Shown here piece by piece: positions 1-10,272 of a stretch of DNA of 64,000 bases (position 1 is the stretch's first letter; each line of letters opens with the position of its first letter). Source of the DNA: Dugong dugon (lineage: Eukaryota > Chordata > Mammalia > Sirenia > Dugongidae); contig CM057462.1 of the NCBI GenBank assembly GCA_030035585.1, positions 144,238,734 through 144,302,733 on the forward strand. The letters run 5' to 3'. The translations under genes and the position numbers were made by a program. The notes under the pieces are model-generated. The model saw only the letters and a list, made by a program, of their open reading frames with translations. It ran no database searches and was not told where the DNA came from.

Positions 1-291
1 TCTGAGTGCACATCTAATTCCTATAGAAAGAGTGCCTGCCCCTGACTCCAGCAGGACATGTTGGACACAATCCCAACTTTTTGCAGGTTCTTTAATTAAG
101 TGCTGGGCAGCTAGAGTTCACATAAATTGTAGTAAGCTCATATTGCTTGATGCCAAAACAATTGGACTGCCTCAACTTGCAAAACTCTTCCCACAATCGA
201 AAGGAGCTTGTACAGGTGAGGGCGGTGCAGTTAGAGTGAAGAAAAAGTCTATACAGAATTGAATAAATTAACCAAAACAATTAACAAGGAT
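1..291. other. Unassigned sequence at left edge
   Basis: I recognise no gene or repeat family here. Short open frames exist on both strands (for example 32-262 +), but they lack family motifs and look like chance. The last five bases (287-291, 'aggat') are the left target-site duplication of the following LTR. Confidence 0.5.
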
Positions 292-805
292 TGTCTTAGT
301 CATCTAGTTCTGCTATAACAGAAATACCACAAGTGGATGGCTTTAACAAAGAGAAGTTTATTCTCTCACAGTCCAGTAGGCTACAAGTCCAAATTCAGGG
401 CATCAGCTCCAGGAGAAGGCTTTCTCTCTCTGTCAGCTCTGGAGGAAAGTCCTTGCGATGCATTTGTCTTCCCTTGATCTCGGAGCATCTCAGAGCAAGA
501 ATCTCAGATTCAAAGAATGCCCTCCTCTGCCAGTGCTGCTTTCTTAGTAGTATGAGGTTCCCGTGTGTCTCTGCTCACTTCTCTCGTTTATATCTCAAAA
601 GAGATTGGCTTAAGACACTATCTAATCTTGTAGACCTCATCAGTATGACTGCCACTAATCCATCTTATTACATTATAATGACAGAGTTTACAACACATAG
701 GAAATCACATCAGATTATGAAATGGTACACAATCATACAATACTGGGAATCACGATCCAGCCAAGTTGACAGATATTTTTGAGGGACACAATTCAATCCA
801 TGAAA
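292..805 (-). mobile_element. Solo LTR, MaLR/ERVL-like, antisense
   Basis: This is a solo long terminal repeat of the MaLR/ERVL type, lying on the minus strand. The segment is flanked by a perfect 5-bp duplication 'aggat' (287-291 and 806-810), as expected for ERVL-class integration. On the minus strand it opens with a degraded 'catggattgaattgtg' start typical of MaLR LTRs and carries an AATAAA polyadenylation signal (plus strand 357-362 'tttatt'). No internal retroviral sequence follows, so the provirus was probably lost by LTR-LTR recombination. A second copy of the same LTR lies at 22916-23422 in the same orientation. The 149-aa open frame at 333-782 + runs antisense to the LTR and is not considered a gene. 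The subfamily name is not certain. Confidence 0.8.
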
Positions 806-2985
806 AGGATATATCCCACAAATTTAATATTAAACAACAATAACAAAAAAGCGAGACGCTGTTTTATAGAGTTTATAATATTAAAAGCAACATTATGTAT
901 GATTTATTGATATTATCATAGGTAGTAAAACATAAATACATACATGGTAGTGATAAATATCTCTTCAAGCTCATGATTACTTTTAGACTTGGGGTTTTGA
1001 GGAAGGAGATAAGAAGATGTGCTCAGGCATGTTTAATTTTTATGCTGGGAGATGAACACCTATATTCTTCAGCACTCTGTGTATAACTGAATGACTTCAA
1101 AAACTTAAAGTTAGAATAAACAAAAGTTAATAATGAATGAGTGGAGACTTCTGCCCCTAAGCACTTAAAAATATTAAAAACAAAGCTAAACAAACAAAGC
1201 CAGAAAATTCTATGATCTAGAAGGAAGTTCGCAGCTAAAACAGAGTGAATTATGCTGCAGATAAGTTTTAGAGAATATCAAGTCTGAATAACAAAGTCAC
1301 CTAGAAACTAGGTCAAATTTTATAGAATATTTGTGTTTCTGGGATTTGGAGCTTGGTTGGCTGCATAAAATATCAAGCCCTACTCAGAGTCTACACTTCA
1401 ACTAAATGATGCTGGTGCCTGAATATTTCACGTGGTTTCTCCACCTGGCATTTCTCCAAAAAGAATACTCAAGCCTCGATTTAGTAAAATAAATTCTTCT
1501 GGGTGAACACAGTAATTGCATCGTATTCCACTCCACCTTTTGCCCACTCCTCCCCGTCACATCATTACCTGATGTTCCTATTGCATTTTTACTCTGCTAC
1601 AAACAGTCTTTATCCAATAGTATTATGATCAATAGTTTATGCGCTTGTCTTCCAAAATGTGCTGTACTCTCTTTATGTGCGACAACAAAATTTTCAACTT
1701 CATCTTCTTATCAAAGGGGTTAGTACTTGCCATTTATAAAGGAATCAATCACCCCTTTGTGATTATATGCACAAACGACAGAAAGCGTCATCCCATTTGA
1801 CATGAATAATAGATTCTCTTCTAAATACTCATTCTTTCCTGGATAAAAATTCTTGATACATATGCAATGACATTGATAGATCAGGTGTCTATATGTATGA
1901 TTTGAGTTCATTTTACTTTTACTTCTTGAAATATTTGGAAGGCTGGTTGTCCAGTTTACAGCCACAAGGAGTACCCATCTGAGTGTTTAATTTGAGATCA
2001 GTTTCTTAGAACTCAGAAGTCCCACCTCAGAGGAAGACTGCTGCACATGATGTTATAATTCCTGGCTACCTACAAGAGCCTCTCTTCATGTGCGTGTGAC
2101 ACACAGCTCAGCACTTACAGTTCCGTAGATCTGCACAGCAGTATATAACAACATCAATATAGGACAGCAAATTTAAAACTCACACTTCGAAACACCAAGG
2201 TATACTTCCTTCATTTCAACACCGGATGTGAGCCTCCACCCTCACCTCATAGATTCTGGTTACACGAACTCCTCTAAACCGAAGACATCTGTAACCACAC
2301 AGGTGGCCCACAACTACAGGTGTTAGCGGTGAACAGACAAGCCAGTAGGAGGCGCAAGCATGTGGAGTAAAATTTTTGAGTTTGTGATAATGGTAAATGA
2401 TTCTAAGACACAAAGCTGACAATGAGATTTCACCTCAAAACTGGGCTGGGAATGAGCATTCTAGAGACTGAAGAGGCAATTTGTTGCCTATGCCCTTCTG
2501 ACCTTGTAAAATTCTGTAGAAATGGACTTTGCTCTATTCCCTTAATTTTTCCTTTCTATTCCTTTTTAGACCCTAACGCCCAATTTAGCTCACTTTCTTT
2601 CCCTAAAGCACTGTCCTCTCTTCTTCCTGCATATTTTTTCTTTTTATTCCCAAAATCTATAAAACAGTGCAGTGTAAAATTTGTTTCTTGCTTTACCTTA
2701 GCCACCACCACTCCTGTACTTGCATTAAGTATACAGCCATTTATGAGGTTTTGTCTTGTTTGTTTTGTTTTTGCTCCTACATGCAAGAATGGCAAAAAGT
2801 ATCCGCCAAAGATTTCCCATGTGACTTCTGTATTTTTTCCACATAGAAGACTTTGGGGAAAAAAAAAAAAAAAAAACAGTAAGAGGAAGTAATAAGAGGT
2901 CTTTTCATTCACAGAATTTGAAGAAAGAATCATCAAATTACAGTGTTACTTATTATTTGAATTAGAATATAAATAAATTGTTTTA
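806..2985. other. Unique AT-rich sequence, no recognised feature
   Basis: I see no repeat family or gene in this stretch. Small frames at 1720-1965 (-), 2216-2422 (-) and 2422-2892 (+) show no domain, and the last ends in lysines encoded by a poly(A) run near 2860-2876. They are treated as noncoding. Part of the interval may hold repeats too old to see by eye. Confidence 0.4.
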
Positions 2986-3640
2986 TTAGTCAGAGTCCTG
3001 AAAGAAAAGAAGTGCCACATTCAAACTGATTAATCTGAAGACAGTATAAAGAAGCGAATATGTGGGCAGCATCCAGAAAAAGTACAAGAGAGAGTTTAGT
3101 ACTCTGGCTAGCAACTGCTGTTACCATCCTCAGGCCTGAAGAGGCCTCAAGAAAGGAACCAGGAGGTGATGGTTGTGCTGTGTGGAGCAGCATACTTTCT
3201 TAGAGAAGCAGTGGCCTTCCCTGAGGAGACCTGGTGGTGCAGTGGTTAAGAGCTACAGTTGCTAACCAAAAGGTTGCCAGTTCAAATCTACCTGCCACTT
3301 CTTGGAAACCCTGTGGGACAGTTCTGCTCTGTCCTATAGTGTCACTATGAGTCAGAATCGACTTGACGGCAGTGGGTGGTAAGTCTTCCCTGAAGGAAAA
3401 ACTCAGAGGCTTCAATATGGCAGGAAGGGAGTTAGAGAAATAAAGCTCTGAATTTCATTCTCCTCCTGCCTCCTGATCTCGGGCCAGTGGCCCCATTGTC
3501 CAAACCCAATCAGAGAAGGCAAGGAAGCCTGATAATTCAGTCACAGGGAAGCCAGTCTACCGGGACTCTCAGCCGGTAGAAGAGTAGAAGAGTAGTGAGA
3601 GCCCCTGGAGGGGCAAACTGAAGACATCCAGCCCAGTCTT
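2986..3640. repeat. Ancient eutherian repeat split by a SINE (family unassigned)
   Basis: The text on both sides of the SINE at 3225-3384 resembles a common mid-age mammalian interspersed repeat. It has a purine-rich stretch, then 'cccaatcagagaaggcaagg', then 'ggaggggcaaactgaagaca'. The family could not be named with confidence; it may be an old LTR. No coding content is visible. Confidence 0.35.
3225..3384 (+). mobile_element. Short-form afrotherian tRNA-derived SINE
   Basis: This is a complete short-form copy. It has the Pol III-type head 'ctggtggtgcagtggttaag', the 'ctaaccaaaaggttg' box and the body 'ggaaaccctgtgggacag'. The 3' end is the RTE-like 'atgagtcagaatcgacttga'. A 9-bp duplication 'cttccctga' flanks it (3216-3224 and 3385-3393), supporting target-primed insertion. 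It is transcribed by Pol III and needs enzymes from a LINE partner. Confidence 0.9.
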
Positions 3641-3679
3641 TTTTTTTTTTTTTTTAAGTCTTAAAAATGGATTGCATGG

Positions 3680-4560
3680 ATAACTTTCCAAAATAATGGT
3701 TTTGTGATGTCTTTATTATTTTTATTTTGATAAATCAAATTTACAGAAAAATTGCAAAATGTTTTGTAAAGAATTCCCAAATACCCTTCACCCTTTACCC
3801 AAGTTTTTAAAATGTTAACATTTTACCATATTTGCTTAATTCTTGCTTCTCATTTTCTGTCTCTATTTTTTCCTAAATGTTTGAAGACTAAACTGCAGAC
3901 ATGTTGTACCTTCCTCAAAAATACATCAGATGTATTTTCAACAAACTAGGACATTTTATTACATAACCATTGTAAAATAACCTAAGTAAGGAAATTGATA
4001 TTTATACAATGTTGTATGTAATCTACTATTATATAATAATCTTATTCAGATTTTGCCAATTGTTCCAGGAAAGTCCTTTATAGCAATGCAAAATCCAGGA
4101 TAATGCATTGCACTCATATATGATGCTCCTTTCGTCTCATTTCATGAAATTGTATCTTTGACGAATTGTTATTCGCTGCCATCCAGTCGATTTTGACTTA
4201 TGGAGACACCATGTGTTGCAGAGTAGAACTGCTCCATAGAGTTTTCTTGGCTGTAATCTTAATGGAAGCAGATCGCCAGGTCTTTTCTTCTGCAGTACTG
4301 CTAGGTGGATACAGGAAAGTTATTTTATCAAATATCTCATTTTTTTTTTCCACCTTCACTTGCTATTAGTATAGTTACATTTCATTATACTTATTTATGA
4401 ATGCATTTTTTGCAGAAATATTACAAAAATAATCTTGAGTTCCTTCTTAGCCATCATATTCAGATGCAGATGATATCAATATGCTCCATTTATGGTAATA
4501 TTAACTTTTATTATTGGTTAACATTGTTTGTCACAGATTTCTGTCATGAATTCCTCTAGC
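3680..4560 (+). mobile_element. Old L1M-class 3' UTR fragment
   Basis: The segment matches the general text of mammalian L1M 3' UTRs: 'ttacagaaaaattgcaaa', 'actgcagacatgttgtacc', 'cattttattacataacca', 'gattttgccaattgttcc' and 'tcctttatagcaatgca', in the usual order. It holds no coding sequence. A SINE fragment (4164-4315, opposite strand) interrupts it. The exact L1M subfamily is not determined. Confidence 0.6.
4164..4315 (-). mobile_element. SINE fragment inside the L1M 3' UTR
   Basis: Reading the minus strand, the RTE-like tail lies on the left ('gctgccatccagtcgatttt' on plus) and the SINE body follows ('agagtagaactgctccatag'). The copy stops near 4315 before the tRNA-like head is complete, so it is 5' truncated or decayed. 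It belongs to the long form because the 'ggctgtaatcttaatgg' insert is present. Confidence 0.75.
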
Positions 4561-5134
4561 CTACTTATTTAAATTGTCTGGTTTAACAAATATTTGCATT
4601 CTAGATATCATTTAAGTATTAAATTGGGTCTTTACTTCCTAGAACTTCTTATAAAATAAAATCAAAGTTCCACTAATAATTGGATTATTGCTTTGAAATG
4701 AATTACCCAGATAGTGCTTTCCTAAGACTGTTTTGCATTCAAATGAAGCAAATATCAGCTTTCCTCACAGCATTTGGCACTGAGTTCTCCGTAGTAAAAT
4801 GCCATGCACTCAGAAATATTGAAATATTCATGGATGGTAATCAAATTGTAAATGAATCTAAAGAAATCATAATGTTTTTACCAAATCAATATTTGTTTCA
4901 GTCCCATAGACTTATTTTCTTCTCAGCTCTTTCCTTTATAAAATTCGTTCAAATCAATGTAGCCTTGGACCTTACCTTATCTATTACCCACATGCAATAG
5001 ACTGGTAGATAGTTCCATATAGCTAACTAAAATAAAATCCATCTTGTATGTATATGAACTTTCTTTACTAAATATCCTTTCTGTGTCAGTGACACCCCAG
5101 ACATCACTTAAGCCTACGAAAGCAGCATGGTGAA
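4561..5134. other. Unassigned AT-rich sequence
   Basis: No repeat family or gene is recognised. The 106-aa frame at 4680-5000 (+) has no domain, signal or homologue that I recognise. Confidence 0.4.
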
Positions 5135-5320
5135 AAGTCAACAGCATGATCTTTGAAATTAGCAGACCTGGTTCCAAGTTCTGCCTAAGTATTACTTTGA
5201 AACTATCCTTAATTTCTTAAAGCCACCATTTTCATATATGGTTAATGAGTGCTACCATGTAGCTTGACTTGTTACTGTGAAGCTTGTTTGAGAAAATATA
5301 TATTAAAGCATCTAGACACC
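5135..5320 (+). mobile_element. MIR-type SINE remnant
   Basis: The order of short motifs follows the mammalian-wide interspersed repeat: 'gcagacctggttccaagttc', then a decayed 'tactttgaaactatccttaa', then the 3' portion ending near 'attaaagcatctagac'. It is highly diverged, as expected for this ancient family. Confidence 0.6.
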
Positions 5321-5479
5321 AAGTTATTACTAAACAGTTTTCACTGTTGCTCCTTGGGATTTAATTTGCATATTCCTTCTCTTTTATCCCTTATACCCTG
5401 TTTCCCAATTACCCCATCCTATTAGTTTCTCCTCTAAAAGAGTTTTCTATTTACCTATTCTTATTTAACTCCAGTGTCT

Positions 5480-5865
5480 CACATCTTAATTGAAGCCTCA
5501 TGACCTATTACCTATTTTTGCACACAGCTTTGATATGCCTAAATAATCTTCCCCCAGATCTTTGCATGGCGGACCTGTCTTGTCTTTTATGTTCCAGATC
5601 AAAATTCAACTTCCAGGACAGCTTTTCTAAAATTCCCTACATACCCCCAATTCACTTCCTATCATTTTACTCTTTTGCAACTACATTAACATTTATCACT
5701 GGAATATATTACTAAAGGTTTATCCTCCCTTCCCAATATTAGAATATAGGCTCCATGAGAGCCAAGGTCCCATCTCTCTTGTTCACTACTATAGATTATG
5801 CATATAAAGCTGATCTTAAAATAGAGTGGACAGGAACGAATTTTGTTGAATGAATAATTGACATC
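5480..5865 (+). mobile_element. L2 LINE 3' end
   Basis: The segment carries the L2 3' hallmark order: a decayed ORF2 C-terminal region ('tgttccagatcaaaattcaa', 'ttccaggacagcttttctaa'), then 'tagaatataggctccatgag', 'gttcactactatagatta' and 'tttgttgaatgaata'. The frame at 5500-5715 (+) is a relic of the L2 ORF2 C-terminus rather than a host gene. It is an ancient, immobile copy. Confidence 0.7.
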
Positions 5866-6030
5866 CTGACTGCACTCATAGACAGAACATTTCTGTGTCT
5901 TCCAACCTTTTATGTGCCGTTGCCTTAAAAGTCTTTCTACATTTACCACTTTTGAATGTTGAAAATATTGGACTACAGTTTTTACCAGTATTTATTTATC
6001 ATAGTGACTCCACATATATCTCTGACCTCC

Positions 6031-6068
6031 TTGTTGGTGTTGTTGTTAGTTGCCATCTAGTCAATTTC
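6031..6068 (-). repeat. RTE/SINE 3' tail fragment
   Basis: The plus strand reads 'gttgttgttagttgccatct' followed by 'agtcaatttc'. This is the reverse complement of the RTE-like 3' tail shared by the SINEs and RTE LINE in this window. Only the tail is present. Confidence 0.5.
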
Positions 6069-6274
6069 AAAGTCTTTTCCAGCCCCAGAAATATACTTTG
6101 TTTTTTTTGTGTATGTGTGTTTGTTATTACATACAATATATTCAACTGGCTCTCTTGATTTAGAGAAATCTCACAAACTGGAGATATATTACACTGCATA
6201 GCATCTATGAATGATTCATCAATTGTTTCTATTGTCATTCATCTTCTATATTTCAAATATCCTATGATTTTATG

Positions 6275-6436
6275 GAAACCCTAGTGGCATAGTTGTTAAG
6301 AGTTCAGCTGCTAACCAAAAGGTGGCAGTTCAAATCCACCGGGCACTCCTTGGTAACCCTTATTTAGGCAGTTCTACTCTATCCTATAGGATAGCTATGA
6401 GTCAGAATTGACTTCACAGTAATGAGTTTTTTTAGT
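6275..6436 (+). mobile_element. Short-form SINE, first of four in a row
   Basis: The head ('ggaaaccctagtggcatag'), 'gctaaccaaaaggtggcagt', body and RTE-like tail ('atgagtcagaattgacttca') are all present in a short-form layout. A short duplication 'tttatgg' (6270-6276 and 6436-6442) fits insertion. It is the leftmost of four SINEs in one orientation. Confidence 0.85.
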
Positions 6437-6450
6437 TTATGGGCTTTATA

Positions 6451-6660
6451 GAGTCCCTGGGTTATGCAAATGGTTAAGCACTGAACTATTAACCAAAAGG
6501 TTGGAGGTTTGAACCCACCCAGAGAGCCCTATAAAAAAAGACTTGGTGATCTGCTTCCAAAAGTTCACAGCCCTGAAAACCTTATGGAGCCTGGTTCTAC
6601 TTAGAGACATTGGGATAACCATGAGTAGAAATCAACTCCACAGCAACTGATTTGGTTTGG
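6451..6660 (+). mobile_element. Long-form SINE, second of four
   Basis: This copy carries the extra internal block 'gacttggtgatctgcttcca' plus 'cacagccctgaaaacc' that defines the long form. It ends in 'gatttggtttggttta'. An imperfect 15-bp duplication flanks it (6436-6450 and 6661-6675, two mismatches). Confidence 0.85.
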
Positions 6661-6739
6661 TTTATGAGTTTTATAATATTTCATGCATTATTTAACAATT
6701 CAGTATAGGTCCTTGACAGATCACAGGTTATTCTGGTAT

Positions 6740-6960
6740 CAAGTTCTGCCCATGAATCCTGTACTCTAATTGCTGTTATATCTCCTGTCTTGAGATTCCA
6801 TACCTTGATGCTTTTATTTATGCTATTACCTCTGTCTGAAAAATATTTTTCTCTATTTTTTTACTTGTGGAACTGCTACTCAGCTTTCAAAGTCCACCTC
6901 AAATTTTAACTGTTCTTTAGTCAGAATCAAGCTCTTCCTTTCCTAAATTTCCAAATACAT
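6740..6960 (+). mobile_element. Probable L2 LINE fragment
   Basis: The text resembles a decayed L2 ORF2 C-terminus and 3' region: 'atgcttttatttatgctatt', then 'ctcagctttcaaagtccacc', then 'cagaatcaagctcttccttt'. It is strongly diverged and the boundaries are approximate. Confidence 0.5.
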
Positions 6961-7003
6961 AAATGTAATATATATTATACTAAATACACACACTTATAAA
7001 TAC

Positions 7004-7204
7004 GTGGAACCCTGGTGTTGCAGTGGTAAAACACTCCGGTGCTAGCCGAAAGATCAGTGGTTCAAACCAACCAGCCACTCTGTGGGATAAAAATATGGCA
7101 GTCTGCTTTCATAAACATTTACAGCCTTAGAAATACTATGGGTCAGTTTCACCCTTTCCTATTGGATAGTTATAAGCTATAAGTCAGAATTAACTCGACC
7201 ACAG
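7004..7204 (+). mobile_element. Long-form SINE, third of four
   Basis: The head 'ggaaccctggtgttgcagtg', the long-form block around 'ggcagtctgctttcataaac' and the tail 'aagtcagaattaactcgac' are visible. A (TA)n microsatellite at 7205-7235 separates it from the next SINE and may have grown from its 3' tail. Confidence 0.85.
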
Positions 7205-7235
7205 TGATATATATATGTATATATATATATATATA
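7205..7235. repeat. (TA)n microsatellite
   Basis: About 30 bp of alternating TA/TG lies between two SINEs. It is consistent with expansion of an A/T-rich SINE tail. Confidence 0.85.
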
Positions 7236-7366
7236 GTCCCTGTGTGACTCCAATGGCTACTAACTGAAAGGATGGAGGTTTGAATCACACAGAGAGGTGC
7301 TTTGGAAGAAAGTCTTGGTGATTTATTTCAAAAAAGCAGTTGTTTAAAACTCTATGGAGGCGGGGC

Positions 7367-7375
7367 TAAGATGGC
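7367..7375 (+). promoter_or_regulatory. YY1-like site at L1 copy A 5' end
   Basis: 'taagatggc' lies about 10 bp inside the element. It sits where human L1 has a YY1 site that positions transcription initiation. Copies B and C have 'caagatggc' at the equivalent place. The function is inferred from the human element. Confidence 0.55.
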
Positions 7376-8699
7376 AGAAAAGTCAGACACTTCTTGTGGT
7401 CTCTCTTACAACAGAGACCTGAAAAAAAAAACAGGTGAAATGATTATATATGACAATCTAGGAACCCTAAACATCAAAGGCAAAGTTGAGGAATCGAACT
7501 GAGTGGCAGGGGAGGGAGAGACAGTTCAGAAGCAGTGAGGAGTTGCTAGACCTGATCCAGCAGGAACTGGCACCGTGTAGGCCAGATTGGCTGCTATGTG
7601 CTGAGAGGAAGCCTCCAGAACCAGTGAAAAGCGGTGCTCAATTGTCAAAAGATAAGTACATGCATCTAACCTACTGTGTGAATCAAAAACACCCCTTTTG
7701 GGGAAAACCTCTCTCCTATTTACCTGGTCCCTCCCAGCTCTGCACTGGGTCCCGGGCTGGCTTCAGCGATTGCTACCTCACCTAGGCCAGAAGTAGGGCC
7801 TGTCACATGCCCTGACTTGGAGAGGAAACAAATTAACAAACAGGAAAAATAATCTGCTAGCTCCCCTAAGCTGCGAAATCAGGGTAGGCACAGCGCATTT
7901 GCCTAGGCACAGGCATAAGGAGTCCACGGACTTTGAATGCCTTTCACCCTGAATAGACCTGTGTGGGCTCATTGCAACAGCGTAGGCCCTTATTACCACA
8001 GTAGAACAGGGTGTATACCTGAAGCCTAACTTCAACTGTATCAGCTATATGGTGCAGTGGCAGGTTTGTGACATTTGACCCTGCTTTGCCCATTAAGCAG
8101 GATCCTTACCTACCCACATCAGAGGCCTGAGGACTGGTGGCTTCACCCACTCCACCTAGCCACCTGAGACAGGGGTCCAAGAATAAGTGATACCTCCCTG
8201 TCCTTACAGCCAACAGCATTGGGTACCCATAGTCTGACTGAAAAACCCACCCATCTATGCACTCCAGGGAACAGGGACATGCTTTCCTACCAGATACTCA
8301 GGGGAAGCTGTCAGCTCCTTGCCTTGATAGATTCTTGACCCTCTACTGCAGCCAGAACCTATGCCTACTCCAATCACCCTTGCATGTCTAGGACTGTAGG
8401 TGAAAGCCTGCACCACACATTTGGTGACCGACTACCTGGACACCCGAGCTGACCATACAAGAAAAGTAAATGGACTTCTGGGATCACATACATAGTAACA
8501 AATGTAACCACCTGGTGACAGGACTTTAGAGCTTCAAAGGAATCAATAATCAAACTAGCTCACATAAGCAGCCTCTTGGGGCATATCAAAACAAAACAAG
8601 AAGCTAGGACACAGTAAGCAGACATAAAGTATATAAATATAATAACTTATTCATGGTTCATAGACAACAGTCAATATCAAATCACATAAAGATGCAAAC

Positions 8700-9810
8700 A
8701 TGATGGCTTCAGCAAGCTCCCAAAAGAAAGACTCAAGAAATTTTCCAGAGGAAGAAAACTTCTTGGAATTACTGAATGTAGAATACAAAAGATTAATATA
8801 CAGAACTATTCAAGATATCAGGAAGGAGATCAGGAAAAAGGCAGAACAAGCCAAGGAACATACAAACAAAGCAATAGAGGAACTTAATATTATAAAACCA
8901 AAAAACCAAACCCATTGCAGTCGAGTTGATTCTGACTCATAGTGACCCTATAAGACAGAGTAGAACTGCCCCATAGAGTTTCTAAGGAGAGGCTGGTGGA
9001 TTTGAACTGCTGACCTTTTGGTTAGCAGCTGTAGCACATAACCACTATGCTACAACGGTTTCTATAGCAAGATTATAGAAGAGTATAGTAACAAATTTAG
9101 TAGGCTGCAAAAATCCAAAGAGAGACAGAAAACAGAAATCCAGAAGATTAACAATAAAATCTCAAAATGAGACAACTCTATAGAAAGTTATATGAGCAGA
9201 ATCGGGGCAATGGAAGACAGACTAAATGAGATTAAAGATAAAGCACTTGACACCAACTTATTTGAGGAAAAATCAGATAAAAGGATTAAAAAAAATGAAG
9301 AAACCCTAAGAATTATGTGGGACTCCAACAAGAGAAATAACCTACGAGTGATTGGAGTACCAGAACACGAGGGGATAACAGAAAATACAGAGAGAATTGT
9401 TGAAGATTTATTGGCAGAAAACTTCCCTGATACCATGAAAGATGAGAAGATATCTATCCAAGGTGCTCATCGAAACCCACATAAGGTAGATCCCAAAAGA
9501 AAGTCACCAAGACATATTATAATCAAACTGGCCAAAACTGAAGATAAAGAGATAATTTTAAGAGCGGCTAGGGATAAACAAAAAGTCATTTACAAAGGAG
9601 TGTCAATAAGACTAATGTTGGACTACTCAGCTGAAACCATGAAACAAAGAAGGCAATGGAATGACGTATATAAAACCCTGAAGGAAAAAAAGATTGCCAG
9701 CCAAGAATAATATATCCAGCAAAACTGTCTCTCATATATGATAGCGAAATTAGGGCATTTCCAGATAAATAGATGTTTAGGGAATATGAAAACACCAAAC
9801 CAAATTAAAC
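8700..9810 (+). pseudogene. L1 copy A ORF1 (RNA-binding protein), disrupted
   Basis: ORF1 encodes the trimeric RNA-binding chaperone that packages L1 RNA in the cytoplasm. The start 'MMASAS' at 8700 is shared with copy B, which supports it. An N-terminal coiled-coil segment (8700 to about 8890) is interrupted by an antisense SINE at 8897-9064. The frame resumes at about 9192-9710 with an RRM region (around 'NLRVIGVPE' and 'LLAENFPD') and the C-terminal domain ('HKVDPKRKSPRHIIIKL', 'ILRAARDKQKVIYKG'). A frameshift after 'SQE' near 9710 removes the normal end, which copy C preserves. It is nonfunctional. Confidence 0.9.
8897..9064 (-). mobile_element. Short-form SINE inserted into L1 copy A ORF1
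   Basis: The element starts (plus strand) with the A-rich, RTE-like tail complement 'cccattgcagtcgagttgat' and ends with the SINE head complement near 'cactatgctacaacggttt'. The flanking L1 text matches copies B and C when the SINE is removed. A short 'attata' occurs on both sides, so the duplication is probably short or decayed. This is the youngest layer of the nest. Confidence 0.9.
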
Positions 9811-10272
9811 CAGTTAGAAAATCAATAACGTATAACAATCCAAGACTAGAACACAGGACAGAGCAGCCAGATATCAATCCAGATAGGGAAGTCACAAAAA
9901 TAAATTAAAGCTAAGATGCTGAAAATAAGAAAACAGAGACTTCAATATGTAAAAGATGACAATATTAAAATAAAAAAGGGGAACTAATAAATGTAGTCAT
10001 AGATCTTTCATATGGAGAGGAAGTCAAGATGATATAAAGAAGTAAAAGACTGGTTTAGACTTAGAAAAATAGGGGTAAATATTAAGTTAACCAAAAAGGA
10101 AACTAACAATCCTACACATCAAAATAAATAAATAAATAAATAAAGACTTATCAAATACAAAATCAGCAACAATGAAAAAGATGAATAGAAAATACATAAA
10201 GAAAAATGACTCAGCACAGAAAGGTAAGTGGAACAAAGAAACTGTCAACAACACATAAAAACAGACATCAAA

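Noticed and set aside
333..782. 149-aa open frame
   Set aside because: It lies antisense within a solo LTR that has its own TSD. The related LTR at 22916-23422 does not keep the same frame.
1720..1965. 81-aa minus-strand frame with protein-like composition
   Set aside because: No domain, homologue or splice context is recognisable. Its length is compatible with chance in 64 kb.
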